From Saprospiraceae bacterium (GTDB lineage Bacteria > Bacteroidota > Bacteroidia > Chitinophagales > Saprospiraceae), in NCBI GenBank assembly GCA_022844565.1, contig JALHLK010000001.1:435073-499072 (forward strand): 64,000 nt of DNA. The letters run 5' to 3'. A program made the position numbers and the translations under genes. Of this stretch, positions 55,735-64,000 are shown piece after piece; the stretch's first letter is position 1; each line of letters begins with the position of its first letter. Below the pieces are notes generated by a model. The model ran no database searches and had not been told where the DNA came from. It saw nothing but the letters and a program-made list of their open reading frames with translations.

Positions 55735-57048
55735 TTAACTTTTTGCGACTAAAGTTACTATAGTTTTTGGACTGATGGTTGTTTTAACTTTATTGTTAGA
55801 TACTTCGGTCGTCAAGGCTTTTCTATTGGAAGTTACATTGGTTTCAACAGCAATTGCGGAGCTGACCTTTAAAAATTCTGAAGTCAAAATAATCGGTTTG
55901 TCAGTAGGATTAATGATCACTACGACATTAGAATTGTCGCCATCATAAGCAGTAATTTGTAAATCATTAGCTTGTGAACTTCTCACACCAACTCTATTGT
56001 ATCCAGGTCGTACATATTTTGAAAAATGTGAAAATGCCCAACCACGCTTAAGTACGGCATCAAGAGGTGTACCTTGTTCTCCATCACCAATAAATGAATA
56101 ATATCTTTGTAGATACCACCAAATATAGGCATTCCAATTACTTTTCATAGATACATGAATGGTGCGCAACATTTCAAGTGTTTCTTCAAAAATGGCAGTC
56201 TCACTATATAAATTCCAAGGAGCAGCATTGGCGTTGCCGGTATTTAGATTAAGTAAATATTCAGTCATCCATATTTCTTTTTTCATCTCTTCGGCTAGTG
56301 GAATTGTACCTAATCCATTACCATAAATATGACCTGCCACAATCCCAATGTTTTTTGCTGATTCAGGATTTTGTAACAAACTATTTGTAAAATTTCTATT
56401 AAAATTAAAGGATTCTGGAGCTGAGACGATAGTATTTTTAATCTGGTTTCCAAATTTAGTTAAGAAATTCATCATTTCATCTGAAGACCAATCGCATGAT
56501 TCATAGGTAACTTTTATGTCAGGCTCATTTTGAATAGACACGGAATAAATATCAACACCATTTTTATTCATGTAATTGATATAAGAATTAATATAGTCTT
56601 TAAATGCTCCGTAGTTCTCAGGTAGCAAATGACCACCAATGGTGCTTTTTGTATTTTTCAAATGCGCTGGAGGCGACCAAGGACAAGCTAATATTTTAGC
56701 CCCATACTTTTGTGCCTCTTTTACAGATTCTAATATCAAAGGCCATTCATTAGTGTCTGAAGGTACCCTGACCCTAAATATGGATAACCCTAAATCTTCT
56801 TCACTTGATCCAAAAGCCAACTTTGCAGCCTTAGGTTTTAGAAATTGTGTTCCCCACATTCTATTTGCACCACCAAAACCTGCTATTTTTTGAAAAACAG
56901 TATCTTTTGTAATCGTAATTGAAATTTCTTTTGGCACTACTTTGGGAGGTGTGCTATTTGGTGATTTTGTAGTATTTTCTTTTTCACACGAAAGGAAAAG
57001 AGTTACGATAAAAACAGAAATATAAGATTTAATCGTAAATGATGGCAT
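55735..57048 (-). CDS. Glycoside hydrolase family 30 lipoprotein, xylanase-like (GH30_8 type)
   Basis: The 437-residue protein has a lipoprotein signal ending LS-C21. The (beta/alpha)8 barrel has QKIAGFGGANRMWG near the start, SPWNPPS-like CPWSPPAHLK, acid/base E175 (SIQNEPD) and nucleophile E263 (IWMTEYL), then a beta-sandwich side domain. The pattern is closest to XynC-type glucuronoxylan endo-xylanases. The segment WWYLQRYY has Gln where I recall an Arg in glucuronate-dependent enzymes, so side-chain dependence may be lost. A LacI-type operator sits 24 bp upstream. Confidence 0.88.
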   Translation of the reverse strand: MPSFTIKSYISVFIVTLFLSCEKENTTKSPNSTPPKVVPKEISITITKDTVFQKIAGFGGANRMWGTQFLKPKAAKLAFGSSEEDLGLSIFRVRVPSDTNEWPLILESVKEAQKYGAKILACPWSPPAHLKNTKSTIGGHLLPENYGAFKDYINSYINYMNKNGVDIYSVSIQNEPDIKVTYESCDWSSDEMMNFLTKFGNQIKNTIVSAPESFNFNRNFTNSLLQNPESAKNIGIVAGHIYGNGLGTIPLAEEMKKEIWMTEYLLNLNTGNANAAPWNLYSETAIFEETLEMLRTIHVSMKSNWNAYIWWYLQRYYSFIGDGEQGTPLDAVLKRGWAFSHFSKYVRPGYNRVGVRSSQANDLQITAYDGDNSNVVVIINPTDKPIILTSEFLKVSSAIAVETNVTSNRKALTTEVSNNKVKTTISPKTIVTLVAKS

Positions 57049-57071
57049 ACTTCTTTTTTTTGAATTTTTTA

Positions 57072-57085
57072 TGTAATCGATTGCA
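57072..57085. promoter_or_regulatory. LacI-family operator between GH30 and GH51
   Basis: TGTAATCGATTGCA is a near-perfect 14-bp palindrome with a central CG; only one base pair is out of symmetry. This is the shape of LacI-family sites. It lies 24 bp upstream of GH30 and 141 bp upstream of the GH51 start, so one site could control both divergent genes. No lacI-type gene is in the window. Confidence 0.55.
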
Positions 57086-57176
57086 AATCTAAATGAAATA
57101 TTTTAATTTTAGTTAATAAATGTAAAAAATACACTTCTTTGTTTTATGAAAAATAGAAATATAGATTCTAGTTTAT

Positions 57177-57184
57177 TATGTTTG
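57177..57184 (+). promoter_or_regulatory. -7 promoter element of the GH51 gene
   Basis: TATGTTTG matches TAnnTTTG exactly, 42 bp before the ATG at 57227. It lies inside a possible 5' extension of the reading frame, which supports the downstream start. A -33 element at the normal distance is not evident. Confidence 0.38.
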
Positions 57185-57226
57185 CTCAATCATTATTTTT
57201 TGTCAAAATTTAATTTAAGATTCAAA

Positions 57227-58765
57227 ATGAAAGTTAAAGTATTATTGTTTTTTTTATTATTTAATGGTGTATTAGCTTTAGCACAAACTACAAAAGTCAT
57301 CATCAATGCAGACGTAGAAAAAAGTGTAATTAATAAGCACATCTATGGACATTTTGCAGAGCATCTTGGTCGATGTATTTATGATGGAATCTATGTTGGT
57401 GATAATAATAAGGATATACCAAATGTTGCGGGTCTTCGTACAGATATCATTGGTGCTCTTAAAGATCTAAAAGTGCCAAATTTAAGGTGGCCAGGAGGTT
57501 GCTTTGCAGATACTTACCAGTGGAAAGATGGTATAGGACCCAAAAATAAGAGACCGCGTATCGTAAATATATGGTGGGGAGGATTGGTCGAAGACAATAG
57601 TTTTGGTACACATGAATTTTTAGATTTATGTGAAAAAATTGATGCGCAACCATATTTGGCTGCCAATGTAGGCAGTGGTACTGTAAAAGACTTAATGGAC
57701 TGGGTAGATTATCTAAACTCAGATACCAATAGTGATATGGCTGTCAAAAGAAGGATAAACGGTAGAGAAAAACCTTGGGGTGTCACGATGTGGGGCGTTG
57801 GTAATGAAGCATGGGGTTGTGGTGGAAATATGACTGCTGATTTTTACTCAAATATATACAGACAATATTCTACTTTTATGACCGACTGGAGCAACAGTTC
57901 CAAAATGTATAGAATAGCTTCGGGGGCATCTGATGGAGATTACGCTTGGACAGAGTCTTTGATGAAAAATATTCCTCATAACATGCTTGCTGGTGTTGCA
58001 TTACATCACTATTCTGTTATTGATTGGGCAGCAAAGGGACCTGCAACTGGATATACAGAGTGGCAATACTGGAGAATCATGGAGGAAATGTGGAAAATGG
58101 ATAAATTTATCAAAGGGCATTCCACCATCATGGATAAATATGATCCTGATAAAAAAGTACATTTGATTGTAGACGAATGGGGTGGATGGTACGAAATTGA
58201 GAAAGGTGGTACAGCATTATATCAACAGAACTCGATGAGAGATGCCGTGATTGCAGGCACTACGTTAAATATATTTCATGATCATGCTGATAGAGTAAAG
58301 GGAGCAAATATTGCCCAAATTGTCAATGTCTTACAATCTGTGATTTTAACAGAAGGATCAAAAATGATATTAACTCCTACGTACCATGTGATGAAAATGT
58401 ACAATGTACATCAAGATGCAAAGAGTTTAAATCAGGTTGTTTCTGGTGTCCCTAACTATACTTTTGATGGTAAAAGTGTACCTGCAGTATCAGTTTCATC
58501 ATCTAAGGCAGCCAATGGTTCTGTCAATATCTCCTTGGTCAATGTTGATTATTCAAAATCTAATAAAATATCTATAGACTTGAGAGGTATGAATTTTAAA
58601 AATGTGACAGGTGAGATATTAGAATCTGAAAACGCATCAGACCATAATACTTTCCAAAGTCCTAATCTCATTAAGCCAAAGAAATTGAATGGACTAAAAG
58701 TTGTCAATAATCAATTCGAAGTAATACTCCCTCCTCATTCTGTAGCAGTTATTAACGTGAACTAA
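57227..58765 (+). CDS. Glycoside hydrolase family 51 alpha-L-arabinofuranosidase, secreted
   Basis: The protein has 512 residues from the ATG at 57227, which begins a good signal peptide (about 1-20, MKVKVLLFFLLFNGV). An ATG at 57146 would add 27 residues lacking signal character and lies upstream of the predicted -7 element. Family residues are present: IYGHFAEHLGRCIYDGI, NLRWPGGCFADTY, acid/base E194 (GVGNEAWGCGG) and nucleophile E317 (LIVDEWGGWY). A C-terminal beta-sandwich follows. It would remove arabinose side chains from arabinoxylan or arabinan, complementing the divergent GH30 xylanase. Confidence 0.94.
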   Translation: MKVKVLLFFLLFNGVLALAQTTKVIINADVEKSVINKHIYGHFAEHLGRCIYDGIYVGDNNKDIPNVAGLRTDIIGALKDLKVPNLRWPGGCFADTYQWKDGIGPKNKRPRIVNIWWGGLVEDNSFGTHEFLDLCEKIDAQPYLAANVGSGTVKDLMDWVDYLNSDTNSDMAVKRRINGREKPWGVTMWGVGNEAWGCGGNMTADFYSNIYRQYSTFMTDWSNSSKMYRIASGASDGDYAWTESLMKNIPHNMLAGVALHHYSVIDWAAKGPATGYTEWQYWRIMEEMWKMDKFIKGHSTIMDKYDPDKKVHLIVDEWGGWYEIEKGGTALYQQNSMRDAVIAGTTLNIFHDHADRVKGANIAQIVNVLQSVILTEGSKMILTPTYHVMKMYNVHQDAKSLNQVVSGVPNYTFDGKSVPAVSVSSSKAANGSVNISLVNVDYSKSNKISIDLRGMNFKNVTGEILESENASDHNTFQSPNLIKPKKLNGLKVVNNQFEVILPPHSVAVINVN

Positions 58766-58773
58766 AATGCAAA

Positions 58774-59757
58774 ATGAAGTATAGAAGATTAGGTAAAATA
58801 GGTTTTGATGTATCGGAGATAAGTCTAGGTACATGGCAAGTAGGTGGTAAGTGGGGTAGCCCATTCAACTTCGAAAATGCAGAAAAGATTCTGCAAAATT
58901 CAATCGATAATGGTGTAAATTTTATCGATACTGCCGATGTATACAGTGATGGACTCAGCGAACAAGTAGTTGGTAAAATTGCTAAAATTTATAAAGATCA
59001 AGTTTTTATTGCTACCAAATGCGGAAGGCGTTTTAACCCTCATATTGATGCATCTTATACTTTAGTGGCTTTGCGTAAAAGTGTAGAGGATAGTCTTACA
59101 AATATGGGTTTGGATTGTCTTGATTTGATTCAACTGCATTGCCCACCATGGGAAACTTATTATAGACCTGAAGTATTTGAGCTTTTTGATAAACTAAAAC
59201 AAGAAGGTAAAATTAAAAATCTTGGTGTAAGTGTAGAAAAAGTAGAGCAAGCTATTAAAGCGATGCAATATCCAAATGTGACTACTATTCAAATCATTTT
59301 TAACATGTTCAGACAAAGGCCAAAGGAGTTGTTTTTTGAAATGGCAAAGAAAAATGATGTTGGTATAATAGTACGCGTACCACTTGCGAGTGGACTTTTA
59401 ACTGGGCAATACTCAGCAGCTACAACTTTCGAAAAAGATGACCACCGCAATTTTAATAGAAACGGAGCAGGATTTGATAAAGGAGAAACTTTTTCAGGAG
59501 TTGAATATGAATTAGGTTTAACGGCAGTAGAAGAGTTGAAGCAATATTTTGGTGATCGCGATTTGTCGGAGATTGCCATAAAATGGATTCTCCAGCATGA
59601 AGAGGTCAGTTGTGTCATACCTGGGGCATCTAGACCAGAACAAGCCAACCAAAATTTGACGGCCTTGGAAATGGAAGACTTAAGTAAGGATGATTTACAA
59701 TTTATAGAGACAAATTATAATAAACATATTAGGAATGAGGTGCATGAACTTTGGTAA
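58774..59757 (+). CDS. Aldo/keto reductase
   Basis: The 327-residue barrel enzyme has the catalytic tetrad D52, Y57, K82 and H122 (IDTADVY, ATKCG, LIQLHCP) and an NADP-binding end (IPGASRPEQANQNL). No signal peptide is seen, so it is cytoplasmic. It lies 8 bp after GH51 and is almost surely co-transcribed. This suggests it reduces or oxidises a sugar released by the secreted enzymes, such as arabinose or xylose. The exact reaction is not evident. Confidence 0.94.
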   Translation: MKYRRLGKIGFDVSEISLGTWQVGGKWGSPFNFENAEKILQNSIDNGVNFIDTADVYSDGLSEQVVGKIAKIYKDQVFIATKCGRRFNPHIDASYTLVALRKSVEDSLTNMGLDCLDLIQLHCPPWETYYRPEVFELFDKLKQEGKIKNLGVSVEKVEQAIKAMQYPNVTTIQIIFNMFRQRPKELFFEMAKKNDVGIIVRVPLASGLLTGQYSAATTFEKDDHRNFNRNGAGFDKGETFSGVEYELGLTAVEELKQYFGDRDLSEIAIKWILQHEEVSCVIPGASRPEQANQNLTALEMEDLSKDDLQFIETNYNKHIRNEVHELW

Positions 59758-59797
59758 AAACTAAGGAGTGGTTAGAGTAATATCAATAAAAATTCCT

Positions 59798-61423
59798 TTA
59801 CTTAATCAACATCACAGTCCCCTTATACACTTTCCTTGTGCCGTGAATACTTTTTAAGTTGACATTGTAAATGTAAACACCTGGTATGATATCACCATTT
59901 AGATTTTGTCCATTCCATTCTTTAGCATCGGATACTAAAGAGCCCCATCGATCAAATATGGTGATGTCATAATCAATGATTTCTTCATCGTCATTGTGTA
60001 GTGTAAAAATGCTATTGACACCTTGTACATTGGGAGAAAAGATATTTGGAAAATAAATTTTGAAATGTGTCAAGTTGACCAAGACAAAACTGTCGCAGCC
60101 AATGGAAGATTTGAGCAACACGATGTGTTCACCTTCAGTTTTTAACTTTAAATGACCAATTTCATATCGATCACCTTCAAAAATTTTAGTAGCGACAGTA
60201 TCGTAAGATTCTCCTATCACTTTTAAAGACAGATTGACGGTGCTGTCGCAATTGTTTTTATCTTTAAATATATGTGTGTAATCTCCCGACTCTTTCAATA
60301 TCTTATCTCCAAATGAATATTGACTACCTTTACAAATCAATTTCTGAGCTAAATTGGTAAATTGAGGTATTTTAAATTCGTATTTTTCTGTCAACTTACA
60401 GTTGTCATTATTGTCTTCAACCCTAGCTTGATAAGAACCTTCACCGTACATTTTTGATAGGCTTCTTTTATTTTCTCCTATCAGAGCTATCCCTTCTTTG
60501 TACCACTGGTATTTAAGTCCATCACGTTCTGGTACTTCCAATGTAAATTTATTATTACATGGATGAGAGACTTCTGATATTCTAAACTTGAATGACTCTA
60601 AATCGGCCAAAATCAAATTATCAAAGTAATAATAAGTGCTCACTGAATTACTAATATCTGGGCAGTCAGGCCCAATAGCTATGGCGTTAATATCGATATT
60701 TGGGCTTACTTCGATCGATGATTTAACCCAAGTATTTTGGTTGCCTCCAGATAAAAGTACTGATCCAAGTCTTACCCATTCAGGTTCTTTGGTTGGGCAA
60801 CCTAATGCGATATTGCTGGTACCAAAAGGCAGTTTTGTACAAGTTGGTACACCAAAAAAGGTAATATTGATAGGAGGAGATCTAAGATCATCTACAAATC
60901 CAAGATTAAATTCTATGCGATATTTTTCTCCTTTGCGCAAGGGTTGTAAGAGACAAGCACCTGCATATTCTTTCCAAGAAGCTTCGTAACCACCACCTTG
61001 CATTGCTCTACCATCTCTAAAGCCTACAATGCCATTGCCATCAGGAATAGGCTGGGGTACAGGGAACTCTGGCCATCCCATCCATCCACACGTGTTAATG
61101 TAGTCGGTGGTTGGACCGGAAGCCTGTATCCATGTTTTTGCACAATTCAATTGACTTCGGTTAGTTGGGCAACATTCTTGCTCTTCAAATGAAGGATTGG
61201 GTATAAAGGATACTGGTTTTATGATTTGACAATTACAATCAACATCATTTAAGTCGATGAGCCCATCATTGTCGTCATCCTTTCCATTGTCACAAATTTC
61301 AAAGTTTTGATTATGGTTTTGAAAAAAATAGTCGTAAGTTTTTTTTGAAATAATTGTAAATAAACAGAATGGAATGAAAGCTATTTTAAATATAATTATG
61401 TTCTTAATATCTTGAAAATTCAT
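59798..61423 (-). CDS. Secreted protein with T9SS type B (CHU_C) sorting domain
   Basis: The 541-residue protein has an N-terminal hydrophobic stretch (about 9-25), then EICDNGKDDDNDGLIDLNDVDCNC, an acidic, cysteine-bearing calcium-loop motif seen in many Bacteroidota surface proteins. The middle is a carbohydrate-binding-like beta domain (about 70-275). A PKD/Ig-like stretch precedes the C-terminal gliding-motility-associated CHU_C domain (about 455-541, YFPNIFSPN ... FDRWGSLV ... WNGQNLNG ... GVYIYNV), the T9SS type B signal. It is presumably exported and anchored on the cell surface or released. The ligand is unknown. Confidence 0.9.
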   Translation of the reverse strand: MNFQDIKNIIIFKIAFIPFCLFTIISKKTYDYFFQNHNQNFEICDNGKDDDNDGLIDLNDVDCNCQIIKPVSFIPNPSFEEQECCPTNRSQLNCAKTWIQASGPTTDYINTCGWMGWPEFPVPQPIPDGNGIVGFRDGRAMQGGGYEASWKEYAGACLLQPLRKGEKYRIEFNLGFVDDLRSPPINITFFGVPTCTKLPFGTSNIALGCPTKEPEWVRLGSVLLSGGNQNTWVKSSIEVSPNIDINAIAIGPDCPDISNSVSTYYYFDNLILADLESFKFRISEVSHPCNNKFTLEVPERDGLKYQWYKEGIALIGENKRSLSKMYGEGSYQARVEDNNDNCKLTEKYEFKIPQFTNLAQKLICKGSQYSFGDKILKESGDYTHIFKDKNNCDSTVNLSLKVIGESYDTVATKIFEGDRYEIGHLKLKTEGEHIVLLKSSIGCDSFVLVNLTHFKIYFPNIFSPNVQGVNSIFTLHNDDEEIIDYDITIFDRWGSLVSDAKEWNGQNLNGDIIPGVYIYNVNLKSIHGTRKVYKGTVMLIK

Positions 61424-61705
61424 TCAGATTGTTTTTTACTATTTTTGTATTACGCCTATAATTATATACGGAAGTAAGGAAAAACAAAATTAGTGTTTTA
61501 AATTAATCTGATGGTAAAGAATGCTAGTTTTAATTATTTTATTTAATAAAAAGATGGGCGTGTAAATATTTTAGTTGGGAAGACAAACTGAACATTAGAA
61601 AAATTGTATTTTGGAAAAGAATTTTGAAAAAGTATTCTAGTAACTTATGTTCAAAAGTATATAAATTTAATAATATTTTTACATTGACAAATAAATTATC
61701 AAAGA

Positions 61706-63070
61706 ATGAAAGTACTAAATATTTTTCAATTTTTTTTGGTCTGTATTCAGATCGTTATTGCACCGATTGGATTTTATTCATGTAAGAAGAATACAAAGCA
61801 AACTGTAATACAACTTTATATACCTAAAACAACAGATGTTGTCATTTCTCGGGATGCATATAAGGATAAGTTATATGGATTTTGGCTAGGTCAATGTATA
61901 GCTAACTGGACTGGATTGGTTACAGAGATGGATAAGATTGGTAATATCGGTGAAATAAAAACGGGTGATTTTTATTCAAGAGCAGATTGGGGTCGTCCTG
62001 ACCAACCCAGTATTTGGGCTCAAGGGGTGCCCAGTAATTTGTCAGCTACTATCGATTTTGTTTTTATGGACCATGATTCCATTTGGGGAGCAGATGACGA
62101 TACGGATATAGAATATATCTATCATTACCTCTTATCAACACATAAAACTGGGTTGCTAAGTGCTGATGAAATACGAAACGGTTGGATTAAACATATACGG
62201 AAGCAGGAAGAAAATTTTCTATGGGTGTCTAATCAAAGGGCATTTGATCTAATGAATGAAGGTATGAGGCCTCCAGCAACTGGCGAACCCAAAAATAATA
62301 AAGAATATGAAATGATTGATGCACAACTAACCACTGAAATATTTGGGCTCTACGCTCCTTCTCGGCCTGATATCGCCACAAAAATAGCCTATTTGCCAGT
62401 TAGAACTACCGCTTCCGAAAATGCAGCATATATTTCTGAATTTTATATAAACATGCATGCATTGGCGAGTAGTGTAAGTGAAGAACTTTCTATGAAAGAA
62501 CAAATTTTTTGGATGGCCAACCAATCAAGAAAAGTTTTGCCTAACAATAGTTATTCTGCGGATATGTATGACTATGTGTTAAAGAAATATAATGAGGGTC
62601 TGACCTGGGAACAAACACGTGATTCTGTTTATGTTAGATATCAGGTCAATCAGCAAGGAGGTTATAACCTTACTTCAAAAAATATCTATTGCAACGCATG
62701 TTTTGCTGCTGGTATCAACTTTGCAGCGAGTTTAGTCAGCTTATTTTATGGAGAAGGAGACATCAAAGAAACCATAAAAATTGCTGTCTTAGCTGGATGG
62801 GATTCTGACAATCCAGCATCAACATGGGGCGGGTTATTAGGCTTTATGATAGGAAAATCGGGAGTGGAGCAAGCTTTCGGCCGTAAATTTAGTGATAGGT
62901 ATAACATCCATCGCACCCGACAAAATTTCCCTAATAATGGCATTGATAATTTTGATAATATGTCTAAAATAGGTATTCAAATTATTGATCGCATTGTACA
63001 ACAACAAATTAAAGGAGGTATTGACTTAAGTAGAAATGTTTGGTATATTCCTGTGCGAGAAAAAGAATAA
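61706..63070 (+). CDS. Exported ADP-ribosylglycohydrolase-fold protein
   Basis: The 454-residue protein has a hydrophobic leader (about 5-25) ending YS-C26, a possible lipoprotein site although not ideal. The all-helical DraG fold is shown by the metal motif D130-D-D-T-D134 (WGADDDTDIEY) and the late A-G-W-D366-S-D368-N-P-A-S-T-W-G-G motif. Family enzymes remove ADP-ribose or cleave related N- or O-glycosidic bonds using two magnesium ions. An exported version among glycoside hydrolases suggests action on an extracellular substrate, perhaps a sugar nucleoside or glycoside. That is inference; no ribosyltransferase partner is in the window. Confidence 0.88.
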   Translation: MKVLNIFQFFLVCIQIVIAPIGFYSCKKNTKQTVIQLYIPKTTDVVISRDAYKDKLYGFWLGQCIANWTGLVTEMDKIGNIGEIKTGDFYSRADWGRPDQPSIWAQGVPSNLSATIDFVFMDHDSIWGADDDTDIEYIYHYLLSTHKTGLLSADEIRNGWIKHIRKQEENFLWVSNQRAFDLMNEGMRPPATGEPKNNKEYEMIDAQLTTEIFGLYAPSRPDIATKIAYLPVRTTASENAAYISEFYINMHALASSVSEELSMKEQIFWMANQSRKVLPNNSYSADMYDYVLKKYNEGLTWEQTRDSVYVRYQVNQQGGYNLTSKNIYCNACFAAGINFAASLVSLFYGEGDIKETIKIAVLAGWDSDNPASTWGGLLGFMIGKSGVEQAFGRKFSDRYNIHRTRQNFPNNGIDNFDNMSKIGIQIIDRIVQQQIKGGIDLSRNVWYIPVREKE

Positions 63071-63179
63071 CAAGAGTACACATTGAAACATAAGAGAAAA
63101 ATATTAAATAAAGCAATTACTATAAATACTCTAAATTACTTTCCTATTTTTACAAATTCTTAATTCAAAATCAAATCAA

Positions 63180-63866
63180 ATGAAATTCAAATTCTTATCC
63201 ATCATTTTTCTACTCAATTTTTCTTTAAGCCTAATTTCCCAAAGTCCATCCACTACAAAACCAATGCCCTTTTTCGCAGCAATTGACCGATATGAAAGTG
63301 CAAATCAAAGGGCAAAAAAGGTCAAAGTTGTCTTGATTGGTGACTCAATAACAGAAGGGTGGTGGAGACAAGATTCGACATTTTTTATCAATCAAAATTA
63401 TGTTGGTCGAGGTATAAGTGGACAGACTTCGCCACAATTGTTGGTGCGTTTTAGACAAGATGTGATCAATTTGAAGCCTAAGGCAGTTGTCATCCATATT
63501 GGTACCAATGATATCGCGCAGAATACTGGCCCATATCTGCAGAAGTATACCTTACAACACATACAATCCATGATAGATTTGGCCAAAGCGAATAAAATTC
63601 AGGTATTTCTAGCTTCTGTATTGCCAGCTACACAATTTAAATGGCGACCTGAAGTTGGTGATCAATCTTCGACAATTGTAGCATTAAATGAGGCCATTAA
63701 AGATCTTGCAGTGAAAAATAAAGCAACCTATATCGATTATCATTCTGCAGTGAAAAATAGCCAAAACGGTATGGATCCATCCATTGCTCCTGATGGAGTA
63801 CATCCAAATAAGGAGGGATTCGAAATAATGAAAGCTGTACTTACGAAAGCACTGGCTAAGATTTAG
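63180..63866 (+). CDS. SGNH/GDSL-family hydrolase (esterase), secreted
   Basis: The 228-residue protein has a signal peptide (about 1-21). Block I is GDS56ITEG, the middle block is HIGTNDIAQ, and D205 and H208 lie in PDGVHPNKEG. This is the PAF-acetylhydrolase-like SGNH group, which in Bacteroidota includes acetyl-xylan esterases and sialate or rhamnogalacturonan esterases. The gene lies 109 bp after the ADP-ribosylglycohydrolase-fold gene in the same direction. Deacetylation of hemicellulose is a reasonable guess from context. Confidence 0.93.
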   Translation: MKFKFLSIIFLLNFSLSLISQSPSTTKPMPFFAAIDRYESANQRAKKVKVVLIGDSITEGWWRQDSTFFINQNYVGRGISGQTSPQLLVRFRQDVINLKPKAVVIHIGTNDIAQNTGPYLQKYTLQHIQSMIDLAKANKIQVFLASVLPATQFKWRPEVGDQSSTIVALNEAIKDLAVKNKATYIDYHSAVKNSQNGMDPSIAPDGVHPNKEGFEIMKAVLTKALAKI

Positions 63867-64000
63867 AACTTGAAGATGTATTTTAGAAGAAACTATAAAA
63901 AAAAACTTCAGCTTTTAAAAAGTTATTTATACATTATTTTGAAAAAATGAGTACACTTGCACCATCTCTTATGGTCTTTCAAATTGTTTAAAGTAGAACG

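Noticed and set aside
57146-57226. Upstream ATG of the GH51 gene
   Set aside because: It adds 27 residues without signal-peptide character and lies upstream of a consensus -7 promoter element; the ATG at 57227 starts a normal signal peptide.
1-64000. Prophage, insertion sequence, CRISPR array or restriction/defence island
   Set aside because: No transposase, integrase, Cas, phage structural or restriction genes, and no regular direct repeats with spacers were found.

Overview
The window is a low-GC Bacteroidota chromosome segment. The best fit is a marine or soil Saprospiraceae-like (or related Chitinophagales/Cytophagales-type) gliding bacterium. The evidence is a SusC/SusD pair with FecR and an ECF sigma factor, both T9SS sorting-domain types (type A on a giant HYR-type surface protein, type B/CHU_C on another), an arginine operon of the Bacteroidota acyl-ornithine carbamoyltransferase type, DUF1080 and GH30/GH51/GH2/GH3 hydrolases, and promoters resembling TTTG-N17-21-TAnnTTTG. 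The species assignment is inference. I see no phage, insertion sequence, CRISPR array, rRNA or tRNA.

Layout. 1-11.2 kb: the start of a TonB-dependent receptor cut by the window edge, then an ECF sigma factor. Converging on the sigma factor is a FecR - SusC - SusD - lipoprotein - TlpA-like thioredoxin operon, a transport and trans-envelope signalling unit. 11.5-19.7 kb: an eight-gene, tightly packed and partly overlapping arginine biosynthesis operon (transcription order GNAT, argG, argC, argD, argF', argB, argE-like, argH). Residue 90 of ArgF' is Val, which predicts N-succinyl rather than N-acetyl intermediates. 20.1-23.2 kb: lycopene cyclase, then an Rrf2 regulator translationally overlapped with a PLP-dependent cysteine/cystathionine synthase carrying CBS domains. 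23.2-29 kb: a TAT-exported Gfo/Idh/MocA oxidoreductase and a housekeeping operon ftsX - ferredoxin-NADP reductase - yigZ - coaE - DUF2279. 29-33 kb: glpK - glpD - BASS-family transporter, for glycerol use.

33-45 kb: an AT-rich leader with nested inverted repeats, a five-TM protein of unknown function, and 13 bp later a 3457-residue secreted mosaic protein. That protein carries HYR-like modules, a lamin-tail-like module, a P-domain, and dockerin- and cohesin-like modules ahead of a T9SS type A tail. A strong hairpin terminator closes the unit. 45-64 kb: a secreted carbohydrate-active region (tandem DUF1080, GH3, GH2, GH30, GH51, an aldo/keto reductase, an exported ADP-ribosylglycohydrolase-fold protein and an SGNH esterase). 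It is interrupted by a NUDIX hydrolase and a phenylalanine/tyrosine catabolism island (aromatic amino acid hydroxylase, HPPD, divergent LysR).

How it fits together: the GH30 (glucurono)xylanase, the GH51 arabinofuranosidase behind a LacI-type operator, and the GH3, GH2 and SGNH enzymes suggest breakdown of arabinoxylan-like hemicellulose. The SusCD unit at the left may import a different substrate under its own sigma/anti-sigma control. Function calls rest on motifs read by eye; no database search was run.
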